A DNA stretch of 64,000 nt from Aestuariivirga sp. (GTDB lineage: Bacteria; Pseudomonadota; Alphaproteobacteria; Rhizobiales; Aestuariivirgaceae): contig JAUXUN010000034.1 of the NCBI GenBank assembly GCA_030680855.1, positions 1 to 64,000 on the forward strand, written 5' to 3'. Positions 16,708-25,937 of the stretch are shown here, in pieces (the stretch's first letter is position 1; every line of letters starts with the position of its first letter). The notes below the pieces were generated by a model. That model was not told the DNA's origin. It did not search any database and saw only the letters and a list, made by a program, of their open reading frames with translations. The position numbers and the translations under genes were made by a program.

Positions 16708-17855
16708 CGGACAATCACGGTGAGGGGATGTTTTGAAACGGGTTCAGGTTTCTTGTTCCCGATAATATAGGTGCGCCCCAGGCAATAGGCAGCTTCCGCA
16801 TCGGAATCCATCAGGATCATGTGAGCGAAAAACACCATGCCCTCGGAAAGTTCAACCTCATTGCCGCGAAAGAACATCGGAAAATCCATCCAGCTCGGCG
16901 TGAACTTCGCACCCAGCGAATAGCCGCAGGCGTTGAGCCGGTGTTTTTGCATGCCATGGGCATCCATCACCCTGGCGTGGGCGTCAAACACATCGCCAGC
17001 GGTTTTCCCCGGCCGCAAGGCGCTTTCAACTTCGCTGAGCGCCGCACGGCAGGCCTCATCCATTCTTGTGTGGTCTTTGCTGGGCTTGCCGATAATCAGC
17101 GTGCGCATGAATGCTGCATGGTAATGGCGATAGACTCCGGCGAACTCCAGCGTGAGCTGGTCGTGCTTCGATAATTTCCGGCGCCCCGACTTGTAGCGGC
17201 AGAGCAGCGCGTCACGGTCCGATCCGATGATGAATTCATTGCCAGGGTAATCCCCGCCGCCGGAAAAAATGGCGGAATGCTGGGCAGCGAGAATATCGCC
17301 CTCGTCGGCTCCCGCCCTGGTTTTCTTGATCCCGGCCTTAAGGGCCTCATCACCAAGCTTTCCGGCCTTGCGCACATATTTGAGCTCGGCGGGCGACTTG
17401 ATCAGACGCAGCCGGTCTACAAGATTGGTTGATTCAACCAGCTCGCAGAAACCATCCAGCGCCGCATCCACCGCCTTGCCATTGAAATGCGTAAGGCCAT
17501 AGGAATTGGTCTCAATGCCAAGCCGCTTGCCGCGCGCCCCCAGGCTCTCCAGCATCTCGCGGAGTTGCGTGGCAGGCTGCGCTCCCGCCTGATCCGTCCA
17601 GATGCGGATGTCCTCAATGTTGGAGGTATGCTGCGCTTGCCGCAAATCCGCCGAACGGGTGAGCAGCGCCAGCTTGCCATCGGCCCCCAAATAAAGGCAC
17701 TGGAAGAAGCAGAAGCCGAAGCTGTCATAGCCCGTGAGGTAATACATGCTCTCCTGCTGGAACATCAGCAGGCCATCGAGATTGCCTTTCTGCATGGTGG
17801 AAATCGCCGTCGTGATGCGCTGCCGGTATTCGGTAGGTTCAAAATGCAGTGCCAT
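16704..17855 (-). CDS. M24 (pita-bread fold) family protein with altered metal-site residues
   Basis: 383 residues with the two-domain creatinase/aminopeptidase P architecture: N-terminal GLLMFQQESMYYLTGYDSFG near 28, and C-terminal pita-bread domain from about 160. The usual metal ligands (Asp, Asp, His, Glu, Glu) are not conserved: the first site reads LTLEFAGVYRHYHAAFMRT (Glu for the first Asp, Ala for the second, near 237-248), GYSLG stands where G-H-G-x-G is expected, and GMVFFAHM replaces GMVFTIEPG. Such changes are known in creatinase and other metal-free relatives, so a non-peptidase hydrolase or ectoine-hydrolase-like role is possible. It sits between pgeF (8-base gap) and the lipoprotein. 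Confidence 0.88.
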   Translation of the reverse strand: MALHFEPTEYRQRITTAISTMQKGNLDGLLMFQQESMYYLTGYDSFGFCFFQCLYLGADGKLALLTRSADLRQAQHTSNIEDIRIWTDQAGAQPATQLREMLESLGARGKRLGIETNSYGLTHFNGKAVDAALDGFCELVESTNLVDRLRLIKSPAELKYVRKAGKLGDEALKAGIKKTRAGADEGDILAAQHSAIFSGGGDYPGNEFIIGSDRDALLCRYKSGRRKLSKHDQLTLEFAGVYRHYHAAFMRTLIIGKPSKDHTRMDEACRAALSEVESALRPGKTAGDVFDAHARVMDAHGMQKHRLNACGYSLGAKFTPSWMDFPMFFRGNEVELSEGMVFFAHMILMDSDAEAAYCLGRTYIIGNKKPEPVSKHPLTVIVR

Positions 17856-17863
17856 GAGTGCCC

Positions 17864-18625
17864 CTAGGTCAGCGTGATGGCGGCGATCTGCCGCCCGTAA
17901 TCCTTTTCACGTGCATGCGTGGCGCGGCGGTAGGAGAAATACTCCGCATCAAGCTTGTAAGTGCAAAGCCCACTGTCCACGACCGTGCCGATGCCGAAGC
18001 TTTTCATGCGGGCTACCAGGTATGCAGGTAAATCAAACATATAGTGTCCCTTCTTCACTGATTCTGTGAAGTGGATTCTGTTGTCCGCCGAGGCCTCAAC
18101 GAAGCGCGAGATGAACTCCGGCCCGACCTCATAGGCGGCTTTTGAGATGGTGGGGCCGAGCGCCGCAACGATATTTGCCCGCTTTGCGCCAAGCTCTTCC
18201 ATTTTCAGGATAGTGGCATCGGTGATGCCGGTTAGCGCCCCCTTCCAGCCTGCATGGGCGCAGCCAATGACACCCGCCCTCTCATCGGCAAAAAGCACCG
18301 GCCCGCAATCGGCGGTGAGCGTTCCCAAAATCAGGCCCGGAACATTGGTCACCATGCCGTCAACCTTCGGGCGGTCATCATAAGCCCAAGGTCTTTTGAC
18401 GATCAGAGCCTCCGCGCTGTGCACCTGAAACGTGGTAACAATCTGCGCCTCGCTCCCGCCCAAGGCCTTTGCGACCACGCTACGGTTGCGCACCACCGTT
18501 ACGCGGTCATCGCCCGAGCCCAGCCCGCAATTGAGCGAGGCGAAGATGCCGGTGGAATGGCCGCCCTGCCGTCCGAAGAAGCCATGGGCGATGCCGGGTT
18601 GCTTGAGTTCACGCGTTACTATCAT
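17864..18625 (-). CDS. pgeF: Peptidoglycan editing factor / purine-nucleoside-acting multicopper-like (YfiH) protein
   Basis: 253 residues of the PgeF/YfiH/LACC1 family. Motifs: AHGFFGRQGGHSTGIFASLN near the start, TTFQVHSAEALIV near residue 60 with the family His, LTADCGPVLFAD near 103 with the Cys, and GCAHAGWKGALTG near 120 with the second metal His. Family members remove wrongly built UDP-MurNAc-L-Ser peptides and act as purine nucleoside phosphorylase/deaminase. The ATG overlaps the midA-like stop by 4 bases. Length is typical. Confidence 0.94.
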   Translation of the reverse strand: MIVTRELKQPGIAHGFFGRQGGHSTGIFASLNCGLGSGDDRVTVVRNRSVVAKALGGSEAQIVTTFQVHSAEALIVKRPWAYDDRPKVDGMVTNVPGLILGTLTADCGPVLFADERAGVIGCAHAGWKGALTGITDATILKMEELGAKRANIVAALGPTISKAAYEVGPEFISRFVEASADNRIHFTESVKKGHYMFDLPAYLVARMKSFGIGTVVDSGLCTYKLDAEYFSYRRATHAREKDYGRQIAAITLT

Positions 18626-19662
18626 GGTGTCCCGAAGGGATAGGGCATTGGAAGATCTGCCGATGTTGCTACCATGACTTTGAAGAGATTGCCCATTTCC
18701 GTTTCGCCGGCCAGCCTTGCAACGGCCCGGGCCAGGATGTCCCTGCTGTTCGCATCGGCTTTTGACGATAGAATGGCGGCCCGCTGTTCCAGCCCCATGG
18801 CCAGAAGAAAAGCCCGCTGGGTAATGGCGAGAGGAACTGCCGCACCGCCCTGGCTGAATGCCTTGGCAAGCGCCTCAAAATCCACATGGGAGGTAATGTC
18901 GCTCTCCCCCGGCTGATCGGTGATGGCGACATACTCATGGCCCCGCACCGCCTGCAAGGTGTCGCCGGGCGCGGTTTGCGGATGGCCGTAGTCAATGATG
19001 AGGGCACAGCCCTTGTGCTTGGCAAGGCGCTGGCCGATGTCCTTCGCAATATCGAGCCGCTGCGGCGCAAACTCGATCACGTCGCCATTGGCCCCTTGCG
19101 CGTTATCCAAAGCGGCGGGCATGAAGCCCATGCCCTCTGCCCCAACGCAGCGCTCCAGCCATTTGCCGTGGCGCTTCTCAAACTGCCGGATGGGAATGGC
19201 ATCGAAGAACTCGTTGGCGATAAGAAGCAGGGGGCCACCGGGAATGCTGGCGATGGACTCATGCCATGTCACATTCCCAAGTTTCTCCTTCTGCAGCTGG
19301 CGCAGAACCGGACTCATTTCGACGAGATGAATGCGCCCCGCCTCGCGAAAGCCCGGCATGACCTTTGCGGCTTTCAGGATATCGGCCATCAGGGTTCCCC
19401 TGCCCGGCCCCAGTTCGACGAGATTAAACTCCTTGGGCTTCCCTATCGCATCCCACGCCGCCGCGCACCACACGCCGATCAACTCGCCGAAGATTTGCGA
19501 AATCTCCGGCGCCGTCATGAAATCCCCTTGCTCGCCAAAGGGATCACGGCCCATGTAATAGCCATGCAGCGGATGGCCGAGGCACAGGCCCATGTAACGG
19601 TCGATCGGCATCGGGCCTTCGGCGGCAATGATCTCGCCAATGATTTTTTCCAGCGGCGTCAT
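18622..19662 (-). CDS. SAM-dependent methyltransferase of the MidA/NDUFAF7 family
   Basis: 346 residues. GDFMTAPEISQIFGELIGVW near residue 46 and VELGPGRGTLMADILKAAKV near 84 (the SAM loop) are the family signature; LLIANEFFDAIPIRQFEKR near 151 and ALIIDYGHPQTAPGDTLQA near 222 complete it. Eukaryotic NDUFAF7 dimethylates an arginine of complex I subunit NDUFS2; bacterial members are thought to act on the complex I homologue, but this is inferred. The ATG overlaps the lgt stop by 4 bases and the gene overlaps pgeF by 4, so lgt-midA-pgeF form one transcript. Confidence 0.93.
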   Translation of the reverse strand: MTPLEKIIGEIIAAEGPMPIDRYMGLCLGHPLHGYYMGRDPFGEQGDFMTAPEISQIFGELIGVWCAAAWDAIGKPKEFNLVELGPGRGTLMADILKAAKVMPGFREAGRIHLVEMSPVLRQLQKEKLGNVTWHESIASIPGGPLLLIANEFFDAIPIRQFEKRHGKWLERCVGAEGMGFMPAALDNAQGANGDVIEFAPQRLDIAKDIGQRLAKHKGCALIIDYGHPQTAPGDTLQAVRGHEYVAITDQPGESDITSHVDFEALAKAFSQGGAAVPLAITQRAFLLAMGLEQRAAILSSKADANSRDILARAVARLAGETEMGNLFKVMVATSADLPMPYPFGTP

Positions 19663-20480
19663 GTGGAACGGCGTGAACGCAGCAGCAGCCAGACGCCAAT
19701 CGCCAGAAGCGGCACCGAGAGGATCATGCCCATGGTCACAAAGCCGCCAAAATATCCCATTTGTGCATCGGGCTCGCGCACGAACTCAACCACGATCCGC
19801 GAGAAGCCATAGACCAGCGCATACATGCCCGCCGCGCGGCCGGGCTTGGTCAAAATCTTGTAGCGGTAAACCGCATAGTTGATGACGGCGAACAGCAGAA
19901 CCCCTTCAAGGAAGAACTCATAAAGCTGGCTGGGGTGGCGCGGCAGCCCCGTGAGGTCATTGGGAAACACAAAGGCCCAGGGCAAATAAGTTTCCCTGCC
20001 ATAGAGTTCGCCATTGATGAAATTGGCCAGGCGCCCGAGGCCAAGGCCAACGGGAGTTGCCGCCGCACCCAAATCCAGCAAGCGGTCAAGGCCAATGCCG
20101 TTACGCCGCGCATAGATATAGGACACAAGGATCACGCCAAAGAATCCGCCGTGGAACGACATGCCGCCTTCCCATACGCGGAAAATATAGAGCGGGTCTT
20201 CTTGTATCTGCGTCCAGCCGTAAAACAGCAGGTAGCCAACCCGCCCGCCCAGCACCACGCCGAGCATGGCCAGGAGAAAGAAATCATCAATCTGTTTTGG
20301 CGTGGCCGATGGCGTGGTGCCGGCCCAAAGCTTCGGATTGGAAACCAGCCGCTTCATGTACCAGATGCCGAAGATGATCCCCACGATATAGGCCAGCGCA
20401 TACCAGCGCAGCGCAAACGGCCCGATGGAAAAGAGCACGGGATCGATATTTGGGAATGTCAGCACCGCAAATGTGAACAT
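19659..20480 (-). CDS. lgt: Prolipoprotein diacylglyceryl transferase
   Basis: 273 residues, seven or so membrane helices. Lgt transfers diacylglycerol from phosphatidylglycerol to the lipobox Cys of prolipoproteins. Motifs: GPFALRWYALAYIVGI near residue 21, GGMSFHGGFFGVILVSY near 105 with the essential His-Gly-Gly, GRLANFINGELYGRETYLPW near 148, and RHPSQLYEFFLEG near 182. The adjacent GFSRIVVEFVREPDAQMG is also conserved. It is the first gene of the lgt-midA-pgeF-M24-lipoprotein run. No convincing ribosome site precedes the ATG. Confidence 0.97.
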   Translation of the reverse strand: MFTFAVLTFPNIDPVLFSIGPFALRWYALAYIVGIIFGIWYMKRLVSNPKLWAGTTPSATPKQIDDFFLLAMLGVVLGGRVGYLLFYGWTQIQEDPLYIFRVWEGGMSFHGGFFGVILVSYIYARRNGIGLDRLLDLGAAATPVGLGLGRLANFINGELYGRETYLPWAFVFPNDLTGLPRHPSQLYEFFLEGVLLFAVINYAVYRYKILTKPGRAAGMYALVYGFSRIVVEFVREPDAQMGYFGGFVTMGMILSVPLLAIGVWLLLRSRRST

Positions 20481-20536
20481 GACAGCGGACAGTGTCTGCG
20501 TCGCGGCTCGCCGTCAAGTCCGCAGAACGGGCAGGA

Positions 20537-21724
20537 TTATGCCCCGCGCAGAAGGTCAGACGGGTCCCTGGCCGTCACATCCAGTTGCTTCAACCCACGC
20601 ATCCGTCCGAGCGCCGATTGCGCCACGAAACGCGCCCCGCGCCATGAGCGCAGGCCCATCGATGTGCCGGTTGAAACCCGGCGCAGCCACAGGGCCTTTT
20701 GCAGGGAATCCGACTCGCACTGAACCTTCACCGGATCGGCATAGAAGTCCGCCACATCGGCAGCGTCGATTGTCCCTTTGCAGAACCAGGCCGGCACGTA
20801 AGTGGAGCACAAGCGCTGAACATCGGTCAAAACTTTGTTCACCCCCGTACCCGCCGCCGGACAGGAAGTTGAATAGGCATCGCCAACCAGCACAAGACCT
20901 GGCCGCTCCGGTGCGTTGACCCGCACAAGATCGATTGGCCGGATGCTGACTTGGCCGTCGATGGCAAAAGGTCCGGTAAAATTGGTGAGGGTCGGGATAA
21001 GTTCGAGCAGTGCCTCCTTTGGCTGATGGCGGAACGTCCGCAGGCGCGGGTCTTCCATGTTCCAGTAGACGAAGAGGTTGGCCCCCATGCCACCCCGTAC
21101 AGGAAAAATGCTGAGATAGGCCATCGCCTGGCCCGGCCTTTCCGGAAAAACCGTCAGCGCCGGAAACGCGAAAGGCTGATCAGCATCGGGCTTCATGTCA
21201 AAGCCGATGCTGATCGAGTGGCAGGGGCTGAGCACCTCGCGCTTGATCTCAAGTGTTTCGCGCAAACCCGGATTCAATCCGTTTGCCAGGATCACCAGCC
21301 TGGCCTCAATCTCATCGCCCGTGGCAAGGGTGACACGCTGCCTGCCGGCGTTGCCGGAAATTGCCGCGGCCTTCGTTGCGATATGCGGGACACTGGCAGG
21401 GATCTGCTGTCTCACTGCGTTCACCAGGTCATGATAGAGGATGCCGGCAGGGCTGTTTTTCCCGCGGTCAACCACCCGCCCATAGCGCACCACCCAAACC
21501 TTCCCATCGGCACAGGTCTGCGGCATCACGTCGTCAGCAAGTCCCGTGAGGCGCAGCAGCGCCAGTTGCGAATCATCAAGCTTCTCGCAGCGGAATTCCG
21601 GACGCTGTTCCGTGTGCGGGTCGATGAGCATCGCATTATGCCCAGCCCGCCCAAGCATGGCCGCAGCAGTCGCACCCGCAAGCCCGCCGCCAATTATGGC
21701 AACATCTGTTGTAAGGTTATTCAT
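20537..21724 (-). CDS. FAD-dependent monooxygenase/oxidoreductase of PHBH fold
   Basis: 395 residues. The FAD-binding Rossmann start VAIIGGGLAGATAAAMLGRAG lies near residue 8; GDAYSTSCPAAGTGVNK near 315 is the second FAD motif (GD). The central EARLVILANGLNP matches the family ANG motif. The catalytic substrate is not clear: related enzymes hydroxylate aromatics or reduce polyprenoids. It overlaps the preceding, truncated CelD-like gene by 8 bases on the same strand, so the two were probably expressed together. Confidence 0.85.
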   Translation of the reverse strand: MNNLTTDVAIIGGGLAGATAAAMLGRAGHNAMLIDPHTEQRPEFRCEKLDDSQLALLRLTGLADDVMPQTCADGKVWVVRYGRVVDRGKNSPAGILYHDLVNAVRQQIPASVPHIATKAAAISGNAGRQRVTLATGDEIEARLVILANGLNPGLRETLEIKREVLSPCHSISIGFDMKPDADQPFAFPALTVFPERPGQAMAYLSIFPVRGGMGANLFVYWNMEDPRLRTFRHQPKEALLELIPTLTNFTGPFAIDGQVSIRPIDLVRVNAPERPGLVLVGDAYSTSCPAAGTGVNKVLTDVQRLCSTYVPAWFCKGTIDAADVADFYADPVKVQCESDSLQKALWLRRVSTGTSMGLRSWRGARFVAQSALGRMRGLKQLDVTARDPSDLLRGA

Positions 21725-22463
21725 GCGCCGCTTTCCGTGACATCGTTTGAGTGATGGACCGGATGGCCCGCAGCAGTATGTCCGACTTTTTGACTTTCCC
21801 CTTCAGGGTGAGGCCCGCCCGCCAGAGCCGCGCCACCACCTGCCCCGCTGCCGTAATCGGAATGACCGAGTCGTAAAGCGCTTCGGCGTCCTTGCAATAC
21901 ACCTGCTTGTACGCCGCATTCCCGATACCGAGATCAAACTTGTCCAGGCCACGCTCGCAGCACATCCGGATGACATTGGCGAGCAGCAATTCGCCCGGGC
22001 TGTAGTTTCTAAACTCGGCTCCGGCGATGGAATTGAACATGCCACTGAAGCGCCCATCGGCCACAATGCCGCCGAAGGTGGCGATGATCGTATCACCAAC
22101 CGAGGCGGCGTAGAGTTCGATCACCGGTTCGCCTGTGTCGGGGTCAATCGCATGGGCAGCGGCCCTGGTGAATTCCTTCACACCCGCTGCATCGAAGGCG
22201 TTGCTCAAACCCTGTTCACGCATGCGGGCAGCCTTCTGCTGAAAGAAGGCGGCAAGCACCCGGTCAATCTCCGCGGGGGTCCGGGCGCGCTGGAAGGCGA
22301 CAGGCCCCAGTGCTGCGAGCTGGTGCTCCTCTTGCCGGAGTTTCTTGCGCGAGTTGGCGCCCATGCGCTCCTTGAGAAGCGCTTCGAAATCACGTTGCAG
22401 CTCACCCGCATAGGCCCGGCTGGCAGCTTCCCGGTGCGGTGCCCGGAGCATGGGGTTGGCCAC
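21717..22463 (-). pseudogene. CelD/BioF2-type GNAT acetyltransferase, 5'-truncated
   Basis: 248 codons from a GTG at 22463. The part present is the C-terminal GNAT half of CelD/BioF2-like (COG5653) proteins: KKLRQEEHQLAALG, an AGAEFRNYSPGELLLANVIR active-site-type segment and FDLGIGNAAYKQVYC. Upstream in the same frame another 25 codons still read like family sequence (LLVLLNQPATWQG), but a TAA at 22539-22541 closes the frame and no start lies between. The ~120-residue N-terminal half has gone; only about 100 bases separate it from the ABC ATPase gene. I therefore read it as a truncated, probably non-functional gene, though translation of the remnant from GTG cannot be excluded. Confidence 0.6.
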
Positions 22464-22643
22464 CCCCTGCCAGGTCGCGGGCTGGTTCAGAAGAACGAGA
22501 AGGTCGAGGCGCGGCCCCCAAAAGGCGGCCGCTTGGCCTTAACAAGGCATGCCCTATGCCAGTTAACCCTGAATGCCCGTAACTGCCGGAATGCGGCTAT
22601 CTGCCGGGGATCAAAGGAAAGAATCCGTTAATCGGGCGCGCGA

Positions 22644-23720
22644 TCAGCCGCGGCGGACCACCGTGATATGGTCGGGATCGAGCGTGGCAAAAACCCGCGC
22701 GCCCGGCTTGAATTTCTTGTGGGTTGGCTGGATCACAAACATCGAGCTGTTGGCCGTGGTGATCGTGTATTCCCAGTGCGATCCGAGATAGGTGGCTTTC
22801 TCGACCTTTGCCGGCAACGAAGCAGCCTTTGAGCCCTTGGCGTCGAGGCTGACGCCGCTGGGGCGCACCACAAGATAAATCTCGCTGCCCTCATAGCCCC
22901 GGTCCGGCACCTCGACGCTCAGGTTGCCAAGGTCAATCGTGATGGATTTGTTTTTTTCGTCGCGTTTCTTGATGCTGCCGGGAATGAGATTGGCGCTGCC
23001 GATGAAATCCGCGACAAAAGCATCTGCCGGCCGCTCATAAAGATCATGCGGCGTTCCCACCTGCGCAATTCGGCCCATGTTCATGACGACGATCTTGTCC
23101 GAAACCGCCAGCGCCTCTTCCTGGTCGTGGGTCACGTAGACGCTGGTGAGCCCCAGGGTCTGCTGCAGATCCCTTATCTCCTCGCGCATCCGGCGGCGCA
23201 GTTTCGCATCAAGATTGGAAAGCGGCTCGTCAAACAGCAGCACCTGCGGCTCCAGCACCAGCGCCCGGGCAACCGCCACGCGCTGCTGCTGGCCGCCGGA
23301 CAATTCCGAAGGCAGGCGGTCATCATAACCCTCAAGCCCAACCATCGTCAGTCCCTCGCGGGCCTTTTCCCGCTGGGCCGTCCGCGAAAGCTGCGATTGC
23401 CGCAACCCGTAGGACACATTTTCGATGACGCTCATGTGCGGGAACAGGGCGTAGGACTGGAACACCATGCTGACATCGCGCTCGTTTGGCGGCAGAAGGG
23501 TCACATCCTTCCCGCCAATCAGCACATGGCCCGAGGTTTGCGTTTCGAGCCCGGCAATCATCCGAAGCGTCGTGGTTTTTCCGCAGCCCGAGGGGCCAAG
23601 CAATGTCACCAGCGTGCCGGCTTCAATATCAAGCGTGACCGCATCGACGGCGACTGTCTTGTCAAATGCCTTGGTGACGTCATCAAGTCTTACGGCCGCC
23701 GACCGGCTGACAATTTTCAT
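22644..23720 (-). CDS. Fe3+/polyamine-type ABC transporter ATP-binding protein
   Basis: 358 residues of the FbpC/PotA type. Walker A GPSGCGKTTTLRM near residue 42, Q-loop VFQSYALFPHM, signature LSGGQQQRVAVARAL near 139 and Walker B VLLFDEPLSNLDAKLRRRM near 158 are all intact. The C-terminal half is a TOBE-type domain (EIYLVVRPSGVSLDAKG, YTITTANSSMFVIQ). It powers uptake of ferric iron or a similar ligand with the permease and binding protein upstream. The start at 23720 overlaps the permease stop by 4 bases. Confidence 0.94.
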   Translation of the reverse strand: MKIVSRSAAVRLDDVTKAFDKTVAVDAVTLDIEAGTLVTLLGPSGCGKTTTLRMIAGLETQTSGHVLIGGKDVTLLPPNERDVSMVFQSYALFPHMSVIENVSYGLRQSQLSRTAQREKAREGLTMVGLEGYDDRLPSELSGGQQQRVAVARALVLEPQVLLFDEPLSNLDAKLRRRMREEIRDLQQTLGLTSVYVTHDQEEALAVSDKIVVMNMGRIAQVGTPHDLYERPADAFVADFIGSANLIPGSIKKRDEKNKSITIDLGNLSVEVPDRGYEGSEIYLVVRPSGVSLDAKGSKAASLPAKVEKATYLGSHWEYTITTANSSMFVIQPTHKKFKPGARVFATLDPDHITVVRRG

Positions 23721-25891
23721 GCAATGCTCCCGCGAACCGCCATTGGCTGAATGCCCCGGTTGGCCCGCCGCTGCTCGCCCACCCCAAGCTGAATGGCCCC
23801 GATCGCCATCAGCATGAAAACAATAAGCACCGAGCTATAGGCGATGGCGACGCCGAAATCCGAAACTTCCACCCGCCCGACAATATAGGCCGTGGCAAGA
23901 TTGTATTTTGCGCTGACTAGGAAGATCACCGCGCTCACCGAGGTGATGGCCCGCACGAAGGCATAGACCAGCGAGGCGATAATGGCCGGCCTGAGCAGCG
24001 GCAGGATCACCCGGCGGATTGTCGCGAAGCTTCCATGGCGCAGCATCAGCGAGCATTCATCAAGGCTGCGGTCGATCTGGCTCATGGCGGCAATGCCCGC
24101 CCGGATTGAAACCGGCATGTTCCGGAAGACAAAGCAGATGACGAGGATGAGACCGGTTCCGGTGATTTCAATGGGCGGCACATTGAAAGCTAGAATATAG
24201 CTCACGCCGATGACCGTTCCAGGAATGGCAAAACTCAGCATGGTGATGAATTCGAAGGTCGACTGCCCGATGAAGCGCTGGCGGTTGAGAAGATAGGCGG
24301 TGAGCAGGCCGATTGCGGCAGTAAAGGGTGCCGCGATCGCGGAAACGCCAATGGTCGTGAAGAAGGATGGCCACGCCCGGCCCGTCCATTGCAATCCCCG
24401 CTCCGTCCATTCAACGCCGAAGGCCGTGATGTAATGCTGGAATGTCAGCGTGTTGTCGATGCCAAGCGATTTGACGAAGCCGCCGATGAGAATGATCCCA
24501 TAGAGCAGAACCGTAAAGGCAAGCCACGGCACTGCTGTCATGTAGATCAGCCGCCGCACGCCATCGGGAAGCTTTGCCGGAAGTCCTGAATCGCCCTTCC
24601 CGGCAATTGTCGTGTAGGAGCGCCTGCCCAGCCAGCGGCGCTGGAGATAGAAGGCCGAGAGTGTCAGGGCCAGCAGCGCAATTGAAAGCGCCGCGGCCCT
24701 GCCGGGGTCATTCTGCGAGCCGACGATGGCAAAGAAAATATCGGTCGAAAGCACATCATAATTGCCGCCCAGCACCAGGGGATTGCCGAAGTCGGCGAGG
24801 CTTTCCACAAAGCCGATCAGAAAGGCATTGGCAAGCCCGGGCCGCATCAGCGGCCAGGTCACGTTGGCGAATGTCTGCCAGCGATTGGCCCGCAGGGTTT
24901 GCGAGGCCTCTTCCATGGATGGGCTGATGCCTTCGACAACGCCGATGATCACCAGATAGGCAATGGGCGCAAAGGCCAGTGTCTGGACCAGCAGCAAGCC
25001 GAAGAAGCCGTAGATCCAGCGACTCGGCGGAATGCCGAACAGCTCGCTCATCAGCCATGTTGCCACGCCGTTTCGCCCGAACAGCAGAATGATGCCAAGG
25101 CCGATCACGAAAGGCGGCGTGATGATGGGCAGGATTGCGAGCAGCCGGAGCAGGCCCTTGGCCCGGAAATTGGTGCGCTTGTGCAACAGCGCAAGGCCGA
25201 GGCCAAGCAAGGTCGTGGCCAGCCCCGTGGCAATGCCAAGCGTCAGGCTGTTCAGGGCGACCTGCCCGACATCGGCGGAAAACACACGTGCCACCAATGC
25301 CGCCAATGAGTAGCTGCCCTCCGGCGTGATGGCAGATTCAATGAGGACGAGAAAGACGGGATAAAACACAAATACGCCGATGCACGAGGCAACGACCGCA
25401 ATCGCGCTGACCAGAAAACCATCGCCCCGCATCAGTCCGTTCAGCGCCAGACCGGATGAGAAGATGAGAAGCAGGGCGCTGCCGCAAATGACCGCCCCCA
25501 CACCAAACCCCGTCTGCGCGGCAATGGGGCCGAAGGCTTGTTCAAACAGGCTGGCATTCCAGCCTCTTAGTCCGATGAGGAGTCCTTGCGCAAACATCCA
25601 GAGCAGGCCCACGCCGCCTGCCGCGGCGATGGCTGTGCCGCGCGGACCCCCTGCCCGGAAGACTTCAATGATTGCAACAAGCAGGCAAAGGCCAATGGGC
25701 AGAAGCTGCCACCGGCCATGCAGCAGGGCCTGGATAAACAATGGCGCGCCACGGGCTTCGACCAACTGCCCCATCCAGGCAAAGGCCCAAAAACCTGACG
25801 GAACCACATACCACGGAAGGGCAACGGCCCCTGTCAGGCCGATGATGGCCAGCAACAAAATGTGGCGCGATTGTTTGGAAAGCTCTGGCAT
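23717..25891 (-). CDS. Fe3+-type ABC transporter permease (fused two-domain)
   Basis: 724 residues with two copies of the BPD inner-membrane module and about 12 or more helices, as in FbpB/SfuB-like iron permeases. The first EAA loop reads EGISPSMEEASQTLRANRWQ near residue 328, the second MSQIDRSLDECSLMLRHGSF near 610; both fit the ExxxA...G consensus. N-terminal extra helices (from MPELSKQSRHILLLA) precede the first module. Its ATG is 47 bases after the binding protein stop, with a strong hairpin in between, and the 3' end overlaps the ATPase gene. Confidence 0.93.
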   Translation of the reverse strand: MPELSKQSRHILLLAIIGLTGAVALPWYVVPSGFWAFAWMGQLVEARGAPLFIQALLHGRWQLLPIGLCLLVAIIEVFRAGGPRGTAIAAAGGVGLLWMFAQGLLIGLRGWNASLFEQAFGPIAAQTGFGVGAVICGSALLLIFSSGLALNGLMRGDGFLVSAIAVVASCIGVFVFYPVFLVLIESAITPEGSYSLAALVARVFSADVGQVALNSLTLGIATGLATTLLGLGLALLHKRTNFRAKGLLRLLAILPIITPPFVIGLGIILLFGRNGVATWLMSELFGIPPSRWIYGFFGLLLVQTLAFAPIAYLVIIGVVEGISPSMEEASQTLRANRWQTFANVTWPLMRPGLANAFLIGFVESLADFGNPLVLGGNYDVLSTDIFFAIVGSQNDPGRAAALSIALLALTLSAFYLQRRWLGRRSYTTIAGKGDSGLPAKLPDGVRRLIYMTAVPWLAFTVLLYGIILIGGFVKSLGIDNTLTFQHYITAFGVEWTERGLQWTGRAWPSFFTTIGVSAIAAPFTAAIGLLTAYLLNRQRFIGQSTFEFITMLSFAIPGTVIGVSYILAFNVPPIEITGTGLILVICFVFRNMPVSIRAGIAAMSQIDRSLDECSLMLRHGSFATIRRVILPLLRPAIIASLVYAFVRAITSVSAVIFLVSAKYNLATAYIVGRVEVSDFGVAIAYSSVLIVFMLMAIGAIQLGVGEQRRANRGIQPMAVRGSIA

Positions 25892-25897
25892 GGTTAT

Positions 25898-25928
25898 GGG
25901 ATCCGGCGGCAGGCTGCCGCTGGATCCC
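25898..25928 (-). promoter_or_regulatory. Strong intercistronic hairpin between binding protein and permease genes
   Basis: Arms 25898-25911 and 25915-25928 pair over 14 positions (GGGATCC outermost) with one mismatch in the transcribed strand and a 3-base loop. There is no T-run. Hairpins at this place in ABC operons often protect the binding protein message from 3' decay, giving it more copies than the membrane parts; that role is inferred here. Confidence 0.6.
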
Positions 25929-25937
25929 TATCCGTTG

